The notes beneath the pieces were generated by a model. It was not told the origin of the DNA, did no database searches, and worked only from the letters and a program-made list of their open reading frames with translations. Position numbers and translations under genes: made by a program. A stretch of DNA of 64,000 nt from Luteococcus sp038433135. Lineage in GTDB: Bacteria; Actinomycetota; Actinomycetes; Propionibacteriales; Propionibacteriaceae. The stretch covers positions 1 through 64,000 of the forward strand of contig NZ_JBCDMV010000013.1 of NCBI RefSeq assembly GCF_038433135.1. Reading direction: 5' to 3'. The first letter of the stretch is position 1. Every line of letters starts with the position of its first letter. Below are positions 23,695-32,129 of the stretch, in pieces.

Positions 23695-25032
23695 GTGCCC
23701 AGCCCCACAACGCCCTACGGCGCACCCCCCCAGACCGGCCTCAGCCGCGAGATCCTCGCGCTGGCCGTGCCTGCGTTCGCAACCCTGATCAGCGAGCCGC
23801 TGCTGCTCATGGCCGATTCGGCGATGGTCGGCCACCTGGGAACCCGGCAGCTGGCCGGGCTGGGGCTGGCCAGCAGCGTGCTGAGCATCATCAACGGGTT
23901 GTGCGTCTTCCTGGCCTACGGCACCACCTCGCTGGTGGCTCGCCGGATCGGGGCCGGTGACACTCGTCGTGCGTTGGCCGGGGGAATCGACGGCATGGCC
24001 TTGGGTGTGCTGCTCGGCCTGACCCTGGCGTTGGGCCTGCACATCGGCGCGCCCACCGTCACGGGCTGGTACGGCGCACCCGCCGACGTGCAGAGCCAGG
24101 CCGTCGCCTACCTGGAGATCGCCGGCTGGGGGCTGCCGATGCTGCTGCTGATGCTGGCCTCCACCGGGGTGCTGCGCGGGTTGAAGGACACCCGAACCCC
24201 GCTCTACGTCGCGGTCAGCATGAATCTGGCGAACATCGCGTTGAATGCGCTGTTCATGTACGGGCTCGGGATGGGGATCCGCGGGTCTGCCCTCGGCACG
24301 GTTCTCTCCCAGGCCGTCGGGGCCTCTGTGCTGGCCTGGGTGGTGTTGCGTGGCGCGCGGGCCGCCGGCACCCCGATCGCGGTGCGTTTCTCCGGGGTGC
24401 TGGCGGCAGCCCGGGGCGGCAGCTGGTTGGTGCTGCGCAGCGTGTGGCTGCAGGCGGCGCTGGCCGTCACCGTCGGGGTCGCCGCCCAGACCGGGCAGAT
24501 CGGGCTGGCCGGGCACCAGGTGACCAATTCCATCTGGAGCTTCCTGTGCCTGGCGCTGGATGCCCTGGCGATCGCCGCCCAGGCGATGGTCGGGCATGAG
24601 CTGGGCGCCGGCGATGCCGACAAGGTGCGCTCGATCACGGCCAAGTTGTGCTGGTGGGGAGCCGGAGGCGGAGCGGTCTTCGCGGTGCTGCTGGTGCTGG
24701 CCCGGGGGCTGCTGGCCCCCGTCTTCACGCCGGATGCCCAGGTGCAGGCGCTCCTGATGCGGCTGTTGCTGGTGCTGGCCCTGATCACCCCGATCGCCGG
24801 GATCGCGTTCGTCCTGGACGGGGTGTTGATCGGTGCGGGTGATGCGCGCTACCTGGCCTTCGCCGGCATGGTGGCCTCGCTGTGCTACCTGCCATTGGCC
24901 TGGCTGGTGGATCAGCGCAGCGCCGGAGTGGTCTGGCTATGGGTGGCCTACGGCGGCTACCTGCTGGCTCGAGTGGCCACCCTCACGGTGCGGGCGCGCA
25001 CCGACGCCTGGATGCGGCTGGGCGAGCACTGA
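23695..25032 (+). CDS. MATE-family efflux transporter
   Basis: Cation-coupled multidrug and toxin exporter of 445 aa with 12 predicted membrane helices. The DinF/NorM-like start (REILALAVPAFATLISEPLL, MADSAMVGHLGTRQLAGLGL) is intact, and a second half repeats the fold (GLAGHQVTNSIWSF, AAQAMVGHELGAGD). Start GTG 23695 is set by a TAGAGT hexamer seven bases upstream; the long open frame before it crosses the hairpin repeat and reads as non-coding. It ends 18 bases before the convergent small membrane-protein gene. Substrate unknown. Confidence 0.87.
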   Translation: MPSPTTPYGAPPQTGLSREILALAVPAFATLISEPLLLMADSAMVGHLGTRQLAGLGLASSVLSIINGLCVFLAYGTTSLVARRIGAGDTRRALAGGIDGMALGVLLGLTLALGLHIGAPTVTGWYGAPADVQSQAVAYLEIAGWGLPMLLLMLASTGVLRGLKDTRTPLYVAVSMNLANIALNALFMYGLGMGIRGSALGTVLSQAVGASVLAWVVLRGARAAGTPIAVRFSGVLAAARGGSWLVLRSVWLQAALAVTVGVAAQTGQIGLAGHQVTNSIWSFLCLALDALAIAAQAMVGHELGAGDADKVRSITAKLCWWGAGGGAVFAVLLVLARGLLAPVFTPDAQVQALLMRLLLVLALITPIAGIAFVLDGVLIGAGDARYLAFAGMVASLCYLPLAWLVDQRSAGVVWLWVAYGGYLLARVATLTVRARTDAWMRLGEH

Positions 25033-25050
25033 ACCCACGCGCGCAGAAGG

Positions 25051-25410
25051 TCAGGCGTGGGCGCGCAGCGGCACGTCGTTGCGGCGGAAGTCGACGAAGA
25101 TCACGGGGGAGTTCTGCTCCCCGTCATCTTCCGGCGGCGCGGATCGCGGCCCGCGGCTGGCGCGGAAGGCCGCCAGGTCGAAGACCGCGGCATTGTCAGC
25201 CGGCTCGATGGTCGGCGCCGGGGCGAGCGGCGCCGCCTGCTCCAGCGGATTGCGTCGCACGCTGGACTCCAGCCAGGCCATGGTGGCAAAGGGCAGCACC
25301 AGCAGAGCGGCCCAGAGTGCCGAGTGAGTTGCCGTGGCGGCCAGCAGCAGCAGCGCGACGAGCGCGACGATGACCAAGCTGGTGTTACGAATGAAAGCGG
25401 ATCCCCGCAT
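25051..25410 (-). CDS. Two-helix membrane protein of unknown function
   Basis: A 119-aa protein with a hydrophobic N-terminal half (TSLVIVALVALLLLAA and ALWAALLVLPFATMAWL, about residues 10-50) and a charged, probably cytoplasmic, tail ending FVDFRRNDVPLRAHA. I do not recognise a family. ATG 25410 has a GGGGGAA motif at a reasonable distance; an ATG at 25476 would add 22 polar residues. The upstream region carries a CCGGGTT/AACCCGG hairpin (25433-25450) and a 16-bp palindrome (25497-25512), so expression is probably regulated. Confidence 0.55.
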   Translation of the reverse strand: MRGSAFIRNTSLVIVALVALLLLAATATHSALWAALLVLPFATMAWLESSVRRNPLEQAAPLAPAPTIEPADNAAVFDLAAFRASRGPRSAPPEDDGEQNSPVIFVDFRRNDVPLRAHA

Positions 25411-25496
25411 GTGAAATTCCCCCGAGAGTTGACCGGGTTCCCCAACCCGGCGCTGATGACGCGAGCCCCCGCCCATCGTCTCTTCACAGACTAAGA

Positions 25497-25512
25497 CATT
25501 GGCGTGCCAATG
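25497..25512. promoter_or_regulatory. 16-bp palindrome upstream of the membrane-protein gene
   Basis: CATTGGC-GT-GCCAATG, with perfect seven-base arms. On the minus strand a -10-like TAGTCT (25488-25493) lies just downstream, so a bound protein would block the promoter. A likely operator; regulator unknown. Nothing else is recognisable in 25513-25615. Confidence 0.5.
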
Positions 25513-25615
25513 ACACGTTGAGAGGGGTTCACGACAACTGTCCTTCAGAACCGGGCACCGAATTGTCACCTGATCACGGGACAGGACGCGAAACCGGGGG
25601 CCGTTGGCATAGGGG

Positions 25616-26788
25616 TCAGCCGCGCTGGGTCAACTCGACCCGGTCGCTGGTTCCGGTCCAGACGTCCTTGGCCGCCACCGACCCGCCGTCGGTCAGCGCC
25701 TGGGACAGGTCGTCGGCCAGGTCCATCTCACCGCGCAGGCTGGCGTGGGTGGGCGCCTCCGCAATGTCGGCCGGGCGACCCTCGTCGAAGCCGGCCCGCA
25801 GCGCGGGCAGGATCTCGCCCAGCAGGTCGAGTTGCTCCAGCACGGTCTTCAGCGGCAGGCCGGCGTGGTCGATCAGGAAGAGCTGACGCTGGTAGTGCCC
25901 GACATGATCCTTGAAGGTCAAGGTACGTTCCAGCACCTGCTGCGGGGAACCGACGGTCAGCGGGGTCTGCGCGGTGAACTCCTCCAGACTGGGCCCGTGG
26001 CCGTAGACCGGCGCATTGTCGAAGTACGGCCGGAATTCGTTGACCGCATCCTGCGAGCTCTTGCGCATGAAGAACTGCCCACCCAGCCCGACGATCGCCT
26101 GGTCTGCCCGGCCGTGGCCGTAGTGCTCGAAGCGCTGCCGGTAGAGGTTCACCATCTGCCGGGTGTGGTCCATCGTCCAGAAGATGTTGTTGTGGAAGAA
26201 GCCGTCGCCGTAGTACGCCGCCTGCTCCGCGATCTCCGGGCTGCGGATGGAGCCGTGCCAGACGAAGGGCGGGATCTCATCGAGCGGGCGCGGGGTGCTG
26301 GTGAAGCCCTGCAGCGGGGTGCGGAACCTGCCCTGCCAGTCGACGACGTCCTCCCGCCACAGCCGGTGCAGCAGGTTGTAGTTCTCCAGGGCCAGGTTGA
26401 TCCCGTCGCGAATGTCCTTGCCGAACCAGGGATAGACCGGGCCCGTATTGCCCCGGCCCAGCATCAGGTCCACCCGGCCGTCGGCCAGGTGTTGCAGCAT
26501 CGCGAAGTCCTCGGCGATCTTCACCGGGTCATTGGTGGTGATCAGGGTGGTGGCGGTGGAGAGCTGCAGGGTGCTGGTCTGCGCGGCCAGGTAGGCCAGC
26601 GTCGTGGTGGGCGACGAGCTGAAGAAGGGCGGGTTGTGGTGCTCGCCCAGCGCGAAGACGTCCAGCCCGACGGCCTCGGCATGCTTGGCAATGGTGACGA
26701 TGTTCTTGATCCGCTCGGCCTCGGTGGGGGTGCGGCCGGTGGTGGGGTCGGTGGTGATGTCGCTGACGCTGAAGATGCCGAACTGCAT
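25616..26788 (-). CDS. CE1758-type LLM flavin-dependent oxidoreductase
   Basis: Luciferase-like monooxygenase of 390 aa that uses reduced FMN and oxygen to act on an unknown organic substrate. The TIM-barrel markers are present: MQFGIFSVSD start, HAEAVGLDVFALGEHHNPPF (about 35-54), LMLGRGNTGPVYPWFG and PFVWHGSIRSPEIAEQAAYY. GGGAGG precedes ATG 26788. Its usual reductase partner type is encoded at 22753-23400 rather than next door. A motif at 26816-26836, 28 bases upstream, matches that of the NADPH-FMN reductase at 8495-9049, which suggests a common regulator and possibly use of that reductase. Confidence 0.85.
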   Translation of the reverse strand: MQFGIFSVSDITTDPTTGRTPTEAERIKNIVTIAKHAEAVGLDVFALGEHHNPPFFSSSPTTTLAYLAAQTSTLQLSTATTLITTNDPVKIAEDFAMLQHLADGRVDLMLGRGNTGPVYPWFGKDIRDGINLALENYNLLHRLWREDVVDWQGRFRTPLQGFTSTPRPLDEIPPFVWHGSIRSPEIAEQAAYYGDGFFHNNIFWTMDHTRQMVNLYRQRFEHYGHGRADQAIVGLGGQFFMRKSSQDAVNEFRPYFDNAPVYGHGPSLEEFTAQTPLTVGSPQQVLERTLTFKDHVGHYQRQLFLIDHAGLPLKTVLEQLDLLGEILPALRAGFDEGRPADIAEAPTHASLRGEMDLADDLSQALTDGGSVAAKDVWTGTSDRVELTQRG

Positions 26789-26815
26789 GATGTCCCTCCC
26801 AGGAATCAACCAGAT

Positions 26816-26836
26816 GGTTGAAGTTTCATCAATCTC
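26816..26836 (-). promoter_or_regulatory. Shared operator-like motif, copy 2
   Basis: The 21 bases, beginning GGTTGAAGTTTC and ending AATCTC, match 9074-9094 and sit at almost the same distance from their start codon (28 versus 25 bases). CAACC-AGAT-GGTTG just beside it (26808-26821) adds a short palindrome. Confidence 0.5.
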
Positions 26837-26933
26837 AAGCCCTGGCCGGCTCGCTTTATTCCGGAGCGCCAGCCCCGCACCTTTTCACCAGATGACTAGC
26901 ATCGGGGAAAGTCCCCCGAAAGGATGCCCCCAG

Positions 26934-28901
26934 ATGAAGCCATCCATCCCCCGTGGCCTGGCTCCCCTCACGATGCTGGTAGTGCTCGCCACCAGCGCCT
27001 GCACCGGCAGCCAGTCGAGCGAGCCGGACACCACCCCGCCCGACGGCGCCCCCGCAGCCGACGCCGCGGTCAAGCAACTGACCTCGGCCCTGGTCAAGGG
27101 CGACGTGAGCAAGCTACCGATGACCGGCACCGCCGCCCAGGCACAGACCGAACTGGAGACCCTGATGGTGGGGATGGACGGCCTCAAGCCGAGCGTCACC
27201 CCCGGTCAGATCACCTACGACGACAAGGCCCAGACGGCCTCGGTGCCCCTGGAACACTCCCTTCCGCTGGGCGAGCAGACGTGGAAGTGGCAAACCACCG
27301 CTCAACTGAAGTACCTCTACGGCCAGTGGAAACTGGACTGGCAACCCAGCATCGTGCAGTCGGAGCTCACCTCCCAGACCCGGCTGCGGCACCGGCGCGA
27401 GATCCCGGCGCGGGCCGCGATCACCGGCGCCGACGGGCAGGCGCTGGTGGAGACCGCCGTCGCGTACCGGGTGGGAGTGGACAAGGCAAATCTGCCCGCG
27501 GCCCAGCAACAGGCCGTCGCCACCCAACTGGCCACCCTGCTCAAGATCAACGCTGCCACCTACACCAAGCAGGTCAAGGCGGCCGGTGCCCGGGCCTTCG
27601 TGCCCGCGATCACGCTGCGCGAGGGTCAGGTGCCCGCCGCGGCGACCAAGATCAAGGGGGTCCTCGCCCAGCCGGTGGAGCTGCCGCTGGGCCCCAGCAG
27701 CAGCTTCGCCGTCGGTCTGTTGGGCACCTCCGGGCAGGCCACCAACGAGCAGGTGGCGGCCGGCAAGGGCGATGTCCTGGCGGGAGACCACGTCGGCCAG
27801 AGCGGTTTGCAGAAGCGTTACGACGCACAATTGCGCGGCACCATCGGGCACAGGGTGGAGTTGGTGCAGCGCAGCGCCCCGTCGGCCTCTCCGACGCCGT
27901 CCGCCTCGCCGGAGACCGGCGCATCACCCAGCCCCGAATCACCCGATGCCAGCACCGGGATGGTCAAGGAATTGTTCGCCAGCCCCGCCAAGCCGGGCAC
28001 GCCGGTGGCGATCAGCCTGGACAGGAATCTGCAGACTCGCGCCGAGGAGGCCCTGGCCTCACAGAAGGGGATCGCCTCCCTGGCCGTGGTGAAGGTGGGC
28101 AGCGGAGACCTGCTGGCCGCGGCCACCTCGACGGCCGGCGGCGCCAGCCCCAATGCCACCTTCGCCCAGTACCCGCCGGGCTCCACCTTCAAGGTGGTCA
28201 GCGCGCTGGCCCTGCTGCGCAAGGGGCTGACGCCCACCAGCACCGTGCCCTGCACCAAGACCGTCACTGTCAACGGCCGCAATTTCGAGAACTACGACGA
28301 CTTCCCGGCGGGCAAGATCGGCACCATCACCCTCACCGATGCGCTGGCCAATTCCTGCAACACCGCCTTCCTCAGTCAGCACGCCAGGCTGGGCGACGGG
28401 GACCTTGCCTCAGCGGCTGCGAGCCTGGGCGTCGGAGTGGACCACGACGCCGGCTTCCCCTCCTTCTTCGGCTCGGTTCCGACGCCGAAGGATCCGGTGA
28501 CCAAGGCCGCGGACATGATCGGCCAGGGGCAGGTGGAGGCCTCCCCGATGGCGATGGCCGGGGTTGTGGCGTCGGTGGCGTCGGGCAAAACCGTCGTGCC
28601 GTGGCTGGTGGCCAGCAAGAAGCCCACCCAGAAGGGCACGCCCCTGACCGCCGCCGAGGCGACGCAGTTGCAGACCATGATGAAGGCCGTGGTCACCAGC
28701 GGTTCCGGAGCCGCGCTGAAGGGTGTCGCGACCGGAGCCAAGACCGGCACCGCCGAATACGGCACCACCAAGCCACCCAAGACCCACGCCTGGATGATCG
28801 CCTGGAATGGGCAGTATGCGGTGGCCGCGCTGGTGAACGACGGCGAATCCGGCTCCAAGGATGCCGCGCCAATCATCAAGAGCTTCCTGGCCGGGAGTTA
28901 G
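26934..28901 (+). CDS. Lipoprotein penicillin-binding protein (class B transpeptidase)
   Basis: A 655-aa D,D-transpeptidase that cross-links peptidoglycan outside the membrane. The N-terminus is a lipobox-like signal (LVVLATSACTGSQ, Cys near residue 23). An NTF2-like MecA-N type domain (about 40-150), a PBP dimer domain and a transpeptidase domain follow. The active-site motifs are intact: STFK with Ser417, SCN (474-476) and KTG (603-605). AAAGGA precedes ATG 26934, and TAGCAT (26897-26902) is a possible -10. MecA-N type domains occur in low-affinity PBPs, so beta-lactam tolerance is possible but unproven. A hairpin repeat follows the stop. Confidence 0.9.
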   Translation: MKPSIPRGLAPLTMLVVLATSACTGSQSSEPDTTPPDGAPAADAAVKQLTSALVKGDVSKLPMTGTAAQAQTELETLMVGMDGLKPSVTPGQITYDDKAQTASVPLEHSLPLGEQTWKWQTTAQLKYLYGQWKLDWQPSIVQSELTSQTRLRHRREIPARAAITGADGQALVETAVAYRVGVDKANLPAAQQQAVATQLATLLKINAATYTKQVKAAGARAFVPAITLREGQVPAAATKIKGVLAQPVELPLGPSSSFAVGLLGTSGQATNEQVAAGKGDVLAGDHVGQSGLQKRYDAQLRGTIGHRVELVQRSAPSASPTPSASPETGASPSPESPDASTGMVKELFASPAKPGTPVAISLDRNLQTRAEEALASQKGIASLAVVKVGSGDLLAAATSTAGGASPNATFAQYPPGSTFKVVSALALLRKGLTPTSTVPCTKTVTVNGRNFENYDDFPAGKIGTITLTDALANSCNTAFLSQHARLGDGDLASAAASLGVGVDHDAGFPSFFGSVPTPKDPVTKAADMIGQGQVEASPMAMAGVVASVASGKTVVPWLVASKKPTQKGTPLTAAEATQLQTMMKAVVTSGSGAALKGVATGAKTGTAEYGTTKPPKTHAWMIAWNGQYAVAALVNDGESGSKDAAPIIKSFLAGS

Positions 28902-28911
28902 GCCCGGCCGG

Positions 28912-28988
28912 CTGCCACAAGTGGAAGCCGGGAGCGTAGGTAGTGCATCTATTGACGTGATCTTGGTCCTGGCTTCCCGATGTGGCGG
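28912..28988 (+). repeat. 77-bp hairpin element, family B copy 1
   Basis: CTGCCACAAGTGGAAGCC (28912-28929) pairs with GGCTTCCCGATGTGGCGG (28971-28988): 15 of 18 positions, with one three-base internal loop. The reverse complement of 55760-55836 is the same length and about three quarters identical. Conserved positions include the left arm and the loop words AGTGCATC (28942-28949) and TGATCTTGGTC (28958-28968). It lies between the PBP gene and cobG. Confidence 0.75.
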
Positions 28989-29089
28989 CGGCCCTGGGCA
29001 GCTGCCCTGACCGACGGCGGCTTTCCCTGGACAGTGGTGCGCCACTAGGGTCGCGACGTCGTGTTTCCGGCCCCAGCAGGAGTTTGCTC

Positions 29090-29950
29090 GTGAGTGTTCG
29101 TGACCGCCGTGACCGTTGCCCGGGTGTGCTGCGCCCCTGGCCTGCCGCCGACGGCCTGCTGCTGCGGCTGCGGCTGGTGGGCGGCCGGCTCAGCGGCGAG
29201 GCCCTGCGCGGGCTGGTGGACGCGGCGGAGCGCTTCGGCGACGGCCGGGTGCGGCTGACCAATCGGGCCAACCTGCAGCTACGCGCCTTCCCGGCCAGCC
29301 CCGAACCCGGCAAGGAGCACCAGGTGGCCTCCGGCGCGCTGGAGGCGATCCGCGCCACCGGGCTGGTGGAGCACCCCAGCCATGACCTGGTGCGCAACAT
29401 CATGGTCTCCCCGCTGACCGGCTTGGGTGGTGGCCGGGCTGACCTCCGGCCGGTGGCCACGGAGCTGGACGGGCTGATCGTCGCCAGCCCGACGCTCGCC
29501 CGACTGCCCGGCAAATTCCTCTTCGTGCTGGACGATGGCCGGGGTGACATGCTGGATCATGCCTGCGACCTGGGACTGGTGGCACTGGATGCCGACACGG
29601 TGCAGCTGCGGATCGGCGACGGCTGGGGCGAGCTGCTGCCCCTGCCGCTGGCCGCCGCCCGGCTGGCGGTGCTCGCCGAAGAGTTCGTGGAGCGAGTCGG
29701 GGCGGGCCCCGATGCCCCGTGGCACATCCGCGAACACGACGGGGAGCTGTTCGCCTTGACCGAGCCGGATCCGCGGCTGCCCGAGCCGACCGGGGCCTTG
29801 CCCTTCGGGCCGGTGACCGGCGGGGAGCACGTCGAGGTGGGCGAGGCCGGAATCGACCGTGCGCTGGCCGAGCAACTGCTCGCCCGCGCCGAGAACTTCG
29901 TCGTCACCCCGTGGTACGGCATCATCGTCCCTGCCCGCACCCAGAACTGA
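29090..29950 (+). CDS. cobG: CobG-like precorrin-3B synthase, short form
   Basis: A 286-aa protein of the nitrite/sulfite-reductase ferredoxin-like family. CobG makes precorrin-3B in aerobic B12 synthesis. The start is GTG 29090 with AGGAG at seven bases. The N-terminal half-domain (CPGVLRPWPAADGLLLRLRL, VRLTNRANLQLRAFP) and the C-terminal LPFGPVTGGEH and FVVTPWYGIIVP match CobG ends. However, the protein is shorter than typical (about 360-460 aa) and has only two cysteines, too few for the four-Cys [4Fe-4S]/siroheme-type site. It heads the operon with cobH, whose GTG is eight bases beyond its stop. Function as an oxygen-dependent synthase is therefore doubtful. Confidence 0.8.
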   Translation: MSVRDRRDRCPGVLRPWPAADGLLLRLRLVGGRLSGEALRGLVDAAERFGDGRVRLTNRANLQLRAFPASPEPGKEHQVASGALEAIRATGLVEHPSHDLVRNIMVSPLTGLGGGRADLRPVATELDGLIVASPTLARLPGKFLFVLDDGRGDMLDHACDLGLVALDADTVQLRIGDGWGELLPLPLAAARLAVLAEEFVERVGAGPDAPWHIREHDGELFALTEPDPRLPEPTGALPFGPVTGGEHVEVGEAGIDRALAEQLLARAENFVVTPWYGIIVPARTQN

Positions 29951-29958
29951 GGAAGCCC

Positions 29959-30624
29959 GTGAGCGCACCCCGCCGGCCCGCCAGCCGCTATGAGTACATC
30001 CGTACCGGCCAGGAGATCTACGTCGACTCCTTTGCCACCATCCGCCGGGAAGCAGACCTCTCCCGGATTCCCGCCGACGCGGAGAAGCTGGCCGTCCGGA
30101 TGATCCACGGCTCCGGCCAGGTGGACCTCACCACGGACCTGCAGGTGCATCCGCGGCTGATGGCTGCCGCCCGGGACGCGCTGCAGGCCGGCAAGCCGAT
30201 CCTGTGCGACGCGACGATGGTGGCCACCGGCGTCACCCGCAGTCGACTGCCGCAGGACAATGACGTCGTCTGCCTGTTGAACGACCCGCGAGTTCCCGCC
30301 CTTGCCAAGGAGTTCGGGACCACCCGGACCGCCGCAGCGGTCAGCCTCTGGGAGCCGATGCTGGAGGGCGCCGTCGTGGCAGTAGGCAATGCCCCGACCG
30401 CCCTGTTCCACCTGCTGGAGCTGATCCTGGACGGGGCACCACGCCCGGCGGCGATCATCGGCTGCCCCGTGGGCTTCATCGGCGCCGCCGAATCCAAGCA
30501 GGCGTTGGCGAATCTTGCCGTCGACCACGGCATCGACATCCCTTTCGTCACCGTCCACGGCCGCCGCGGCGGCTCGGCCATGACCTCGTCGGCGCTGAAC
30601 GCGATTGCGCAGGAGCAGGAATGA
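29959..30624 (+). CDS. cobH: Precorrin-8X methylmutase
   Basis: A 221-aa enzyme moving the C11 methyl to C12 to give hydrogenobyrinic acid. Diagnostic sequences are RMIHGSGQVDLTTDLQ, with the catalytic His near residue 50, ILCDATMVATGVTRSRL, and IIGCPVGFIGAAESK. Length is normal. The start is GTG 29959 with GAGGA upstream. The stop overlaps the cobIJ start (ATGA), so the two are translationally coupled. It acts late in the pathway although it is second in the operon. Confidence 0.95.
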   Translation: MSAPRRPASRYEYIRTGQEIYVDSFATIRREADLSRIPADAEKLAVRMIHGSGQVDLTTDLQVHPRLMAAARDALQAGKPILCDATMVATGVTRSRLPQDNDVVCLLNDPRVPALAKEFGTTRTAAAVSLWEPMLEGAVVAVGNAPTALFHLLELILDGAPRPAAIIGCPVGFIGAAESKQALANLAVDHGIDIPFVTVHGRRGGSAMTSSALNAIAQEQE

Positions 30625-32129
30625 GCCTCGGCCGCTTCCACGGCGTCGGCGTCGGTCCGGGCGACCCGGAGCTGATCACCCGCAAGGCCGCCCGGTTGAT
30701 CGGCGCCGCGGACGTGATCGCCTACCACTGCGCGCCCGGCAAGCCGTCGAATGCCCGCCGGATTGCCGCGGAGCTCTTCCCCGACGGGGTGCTGGAGGAG
30801 GTGCTGGAATACCCGGTGACCACGGGTTCCGTGGATCACCCCGGGGGCTATGCCGGCGCGATGGCCGACTTCTATGAGTCCGCTTCCGCCAGGCTGGCCG
30901 CGCACCTGACGGCCGGCCGGGACGTGGTGTTGCTCAGTGAGGGCGACCCGATGCTCTACGGCTCCTACATGTACATGCACGACCGACTGGCCGAGCGTTT
31001 CCCCACCGAGGTGGTGCCCGGGGTGCCGTCCTTCCTGGCCAGCACGTCGACATTGGGCAGCCCGCTGGTGCGGCACGAGGATGTGCTGACCATCCTGCCC
31101 GGCACCCTGCCCGAGCCCGAGCTGGCCCGACGCCTGGCCGACACCCAGGGTGCAATCATCATGAAGCTCGGCCGCACCTTCCCCGCCGTGCGCCGCGCGC
31201 TGCACGCCGCGGGACGGCTGGACGGGGCGCTCTACGTGGAGCGGGCCTCCATGCCGGAGGAACGCTGGCTGCCGGTCGCCGAGGTGGATGAGGCATCGGT
31301 GCCCTACTTCAGCCTGATCGTGGTGCCCGGCGACACCCTGCGGACTGGCGCGAATACCCCCTCGGAGCAGTTCCACGTGAAACCGGCCGAGCTGGTCGTC
31401 GTCGGGCTGGGTCCCGGGCCGGACCGCTGGCTCACCCCCGAGGTCAGCGAGGCGCTGGCCGAGGTCAGTCACGTGATCGGTTACGGCCCGTATGTGAACC
31501 GCGTGCCGCAGCGCCCCGGGCTGATGCGGCACGCCACCGGCAACACCGTCGAGGTGGATCGCGCCCGGCACGCCCTGGAGCTGGCCCTTGCCGGCGAGCG
31601 GGTGGCGGTGGTCTCCGGTGGCGACGCGGGGATCTTCGGGATGGCGGCCGCGGTCTTCGAGGCCGCGGAGGACCCGCGCTTCGCCTCGGTGCCCGTCCGG
31701 GTGCTGCCCGGGCTGAGCGCGGTGCAGGCCGTCGCGGCGGCGGCCGGGGCGCCAATCGGTGCCGACTTCTCGGTGATGAGTCTCTCCGACCGGCTCAAGC
31801 CCTGGTCGGTGGTGGAGGATCGGCTGCGGCACATCGCCCAGGCGGATCTGGTGCTGGCGCTGTACAACCCGCGCTCGCGCAGCCGCACCGAGCAGTTCGG
31901 GCAGGCGCAGGCGGTGCTGCTGGAGCACCGCTCCCCTGAGACGGTGGTGGTGGTTGGCCGCGACGTCGGCCGCGCCGACGAGTCCGTGACCGTCACGACG
32001 CTGGGTGAGCTGGACCCCGAGTCCATCGACATGTTGTGCCTGGTGATCGTTGGCGCCTCGTCGACGCGGGTCAGCCCGGCGGGAGTGTGGACCCCGCGCT
32101 TCGTGGAGTCTGGTGGGGAGGCCCGATGA
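30621..32129 (+). CDS. cobIJ: Fused precorrin-2 C20- and precorrin-3B C17-methyltransferase
   Basis: A 502-aa fusion of two SAM-dependent tetrapyrrole methylases. CobI is about residues 1-245 (GVGVGPGDPELITRKA, VLLSEGDPMLYGSYMYM, VPGVPSFLASTS). CobJ is about 255-500 (VVGLGPGPDRWLTPEV, VVSGGDAGIFGMAAA, VLALYNPRSRSR). Both have the GxGxGD-type first loop and the GDP/GDAG SAM loop. The fused form is common in actinobacteria. It methylates C20, then contracts the ring with C17 methylation. It overlaps cobH and cobM by four bases each. Confidence 0.95.
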   Translation: MSLGRFHGVGVGPGDPELITRKAARLIGAADVIAYHCAPGKPSNARRIAAELFPDGVLEEVLEYPVTTGSVDHPGGYAGAMADFYESASARLAAHLTAGRDVVLLSEGDPMLYGSYMYMHDRLAERFPTEVVPGVPSFLASTSTLGSPLVRHEDVLTILPGTLPEPELARRLADTQGAIIMKLGRTFPAVRRALHAAGRLDGALYVERASMPEERWLPVAEVDEASVPYFSLIVVPGDTLRTGANTPSEQFHVKPAELVVVGLGPGPDRWLTPEVSEALAEVSHVIGYGPYVNRVPQRPGLMRHATGNTVEVDRARHALELALAGERVAVVSGGDAGIFGMAAAVFEAAEDPRFASVPVRVLPGLSAVQAVAAAAGAPIGADFSVMSLSDRLKPWSVVEDRLRHIAQADLVLALYNPRSRSRTEQFGQAQAVLLEHRSPETVVVVGRDVGRADESVTVTTLGELDPESIDMLCLVIVGASSTRVSPAGVWTPRFVESGGEAR

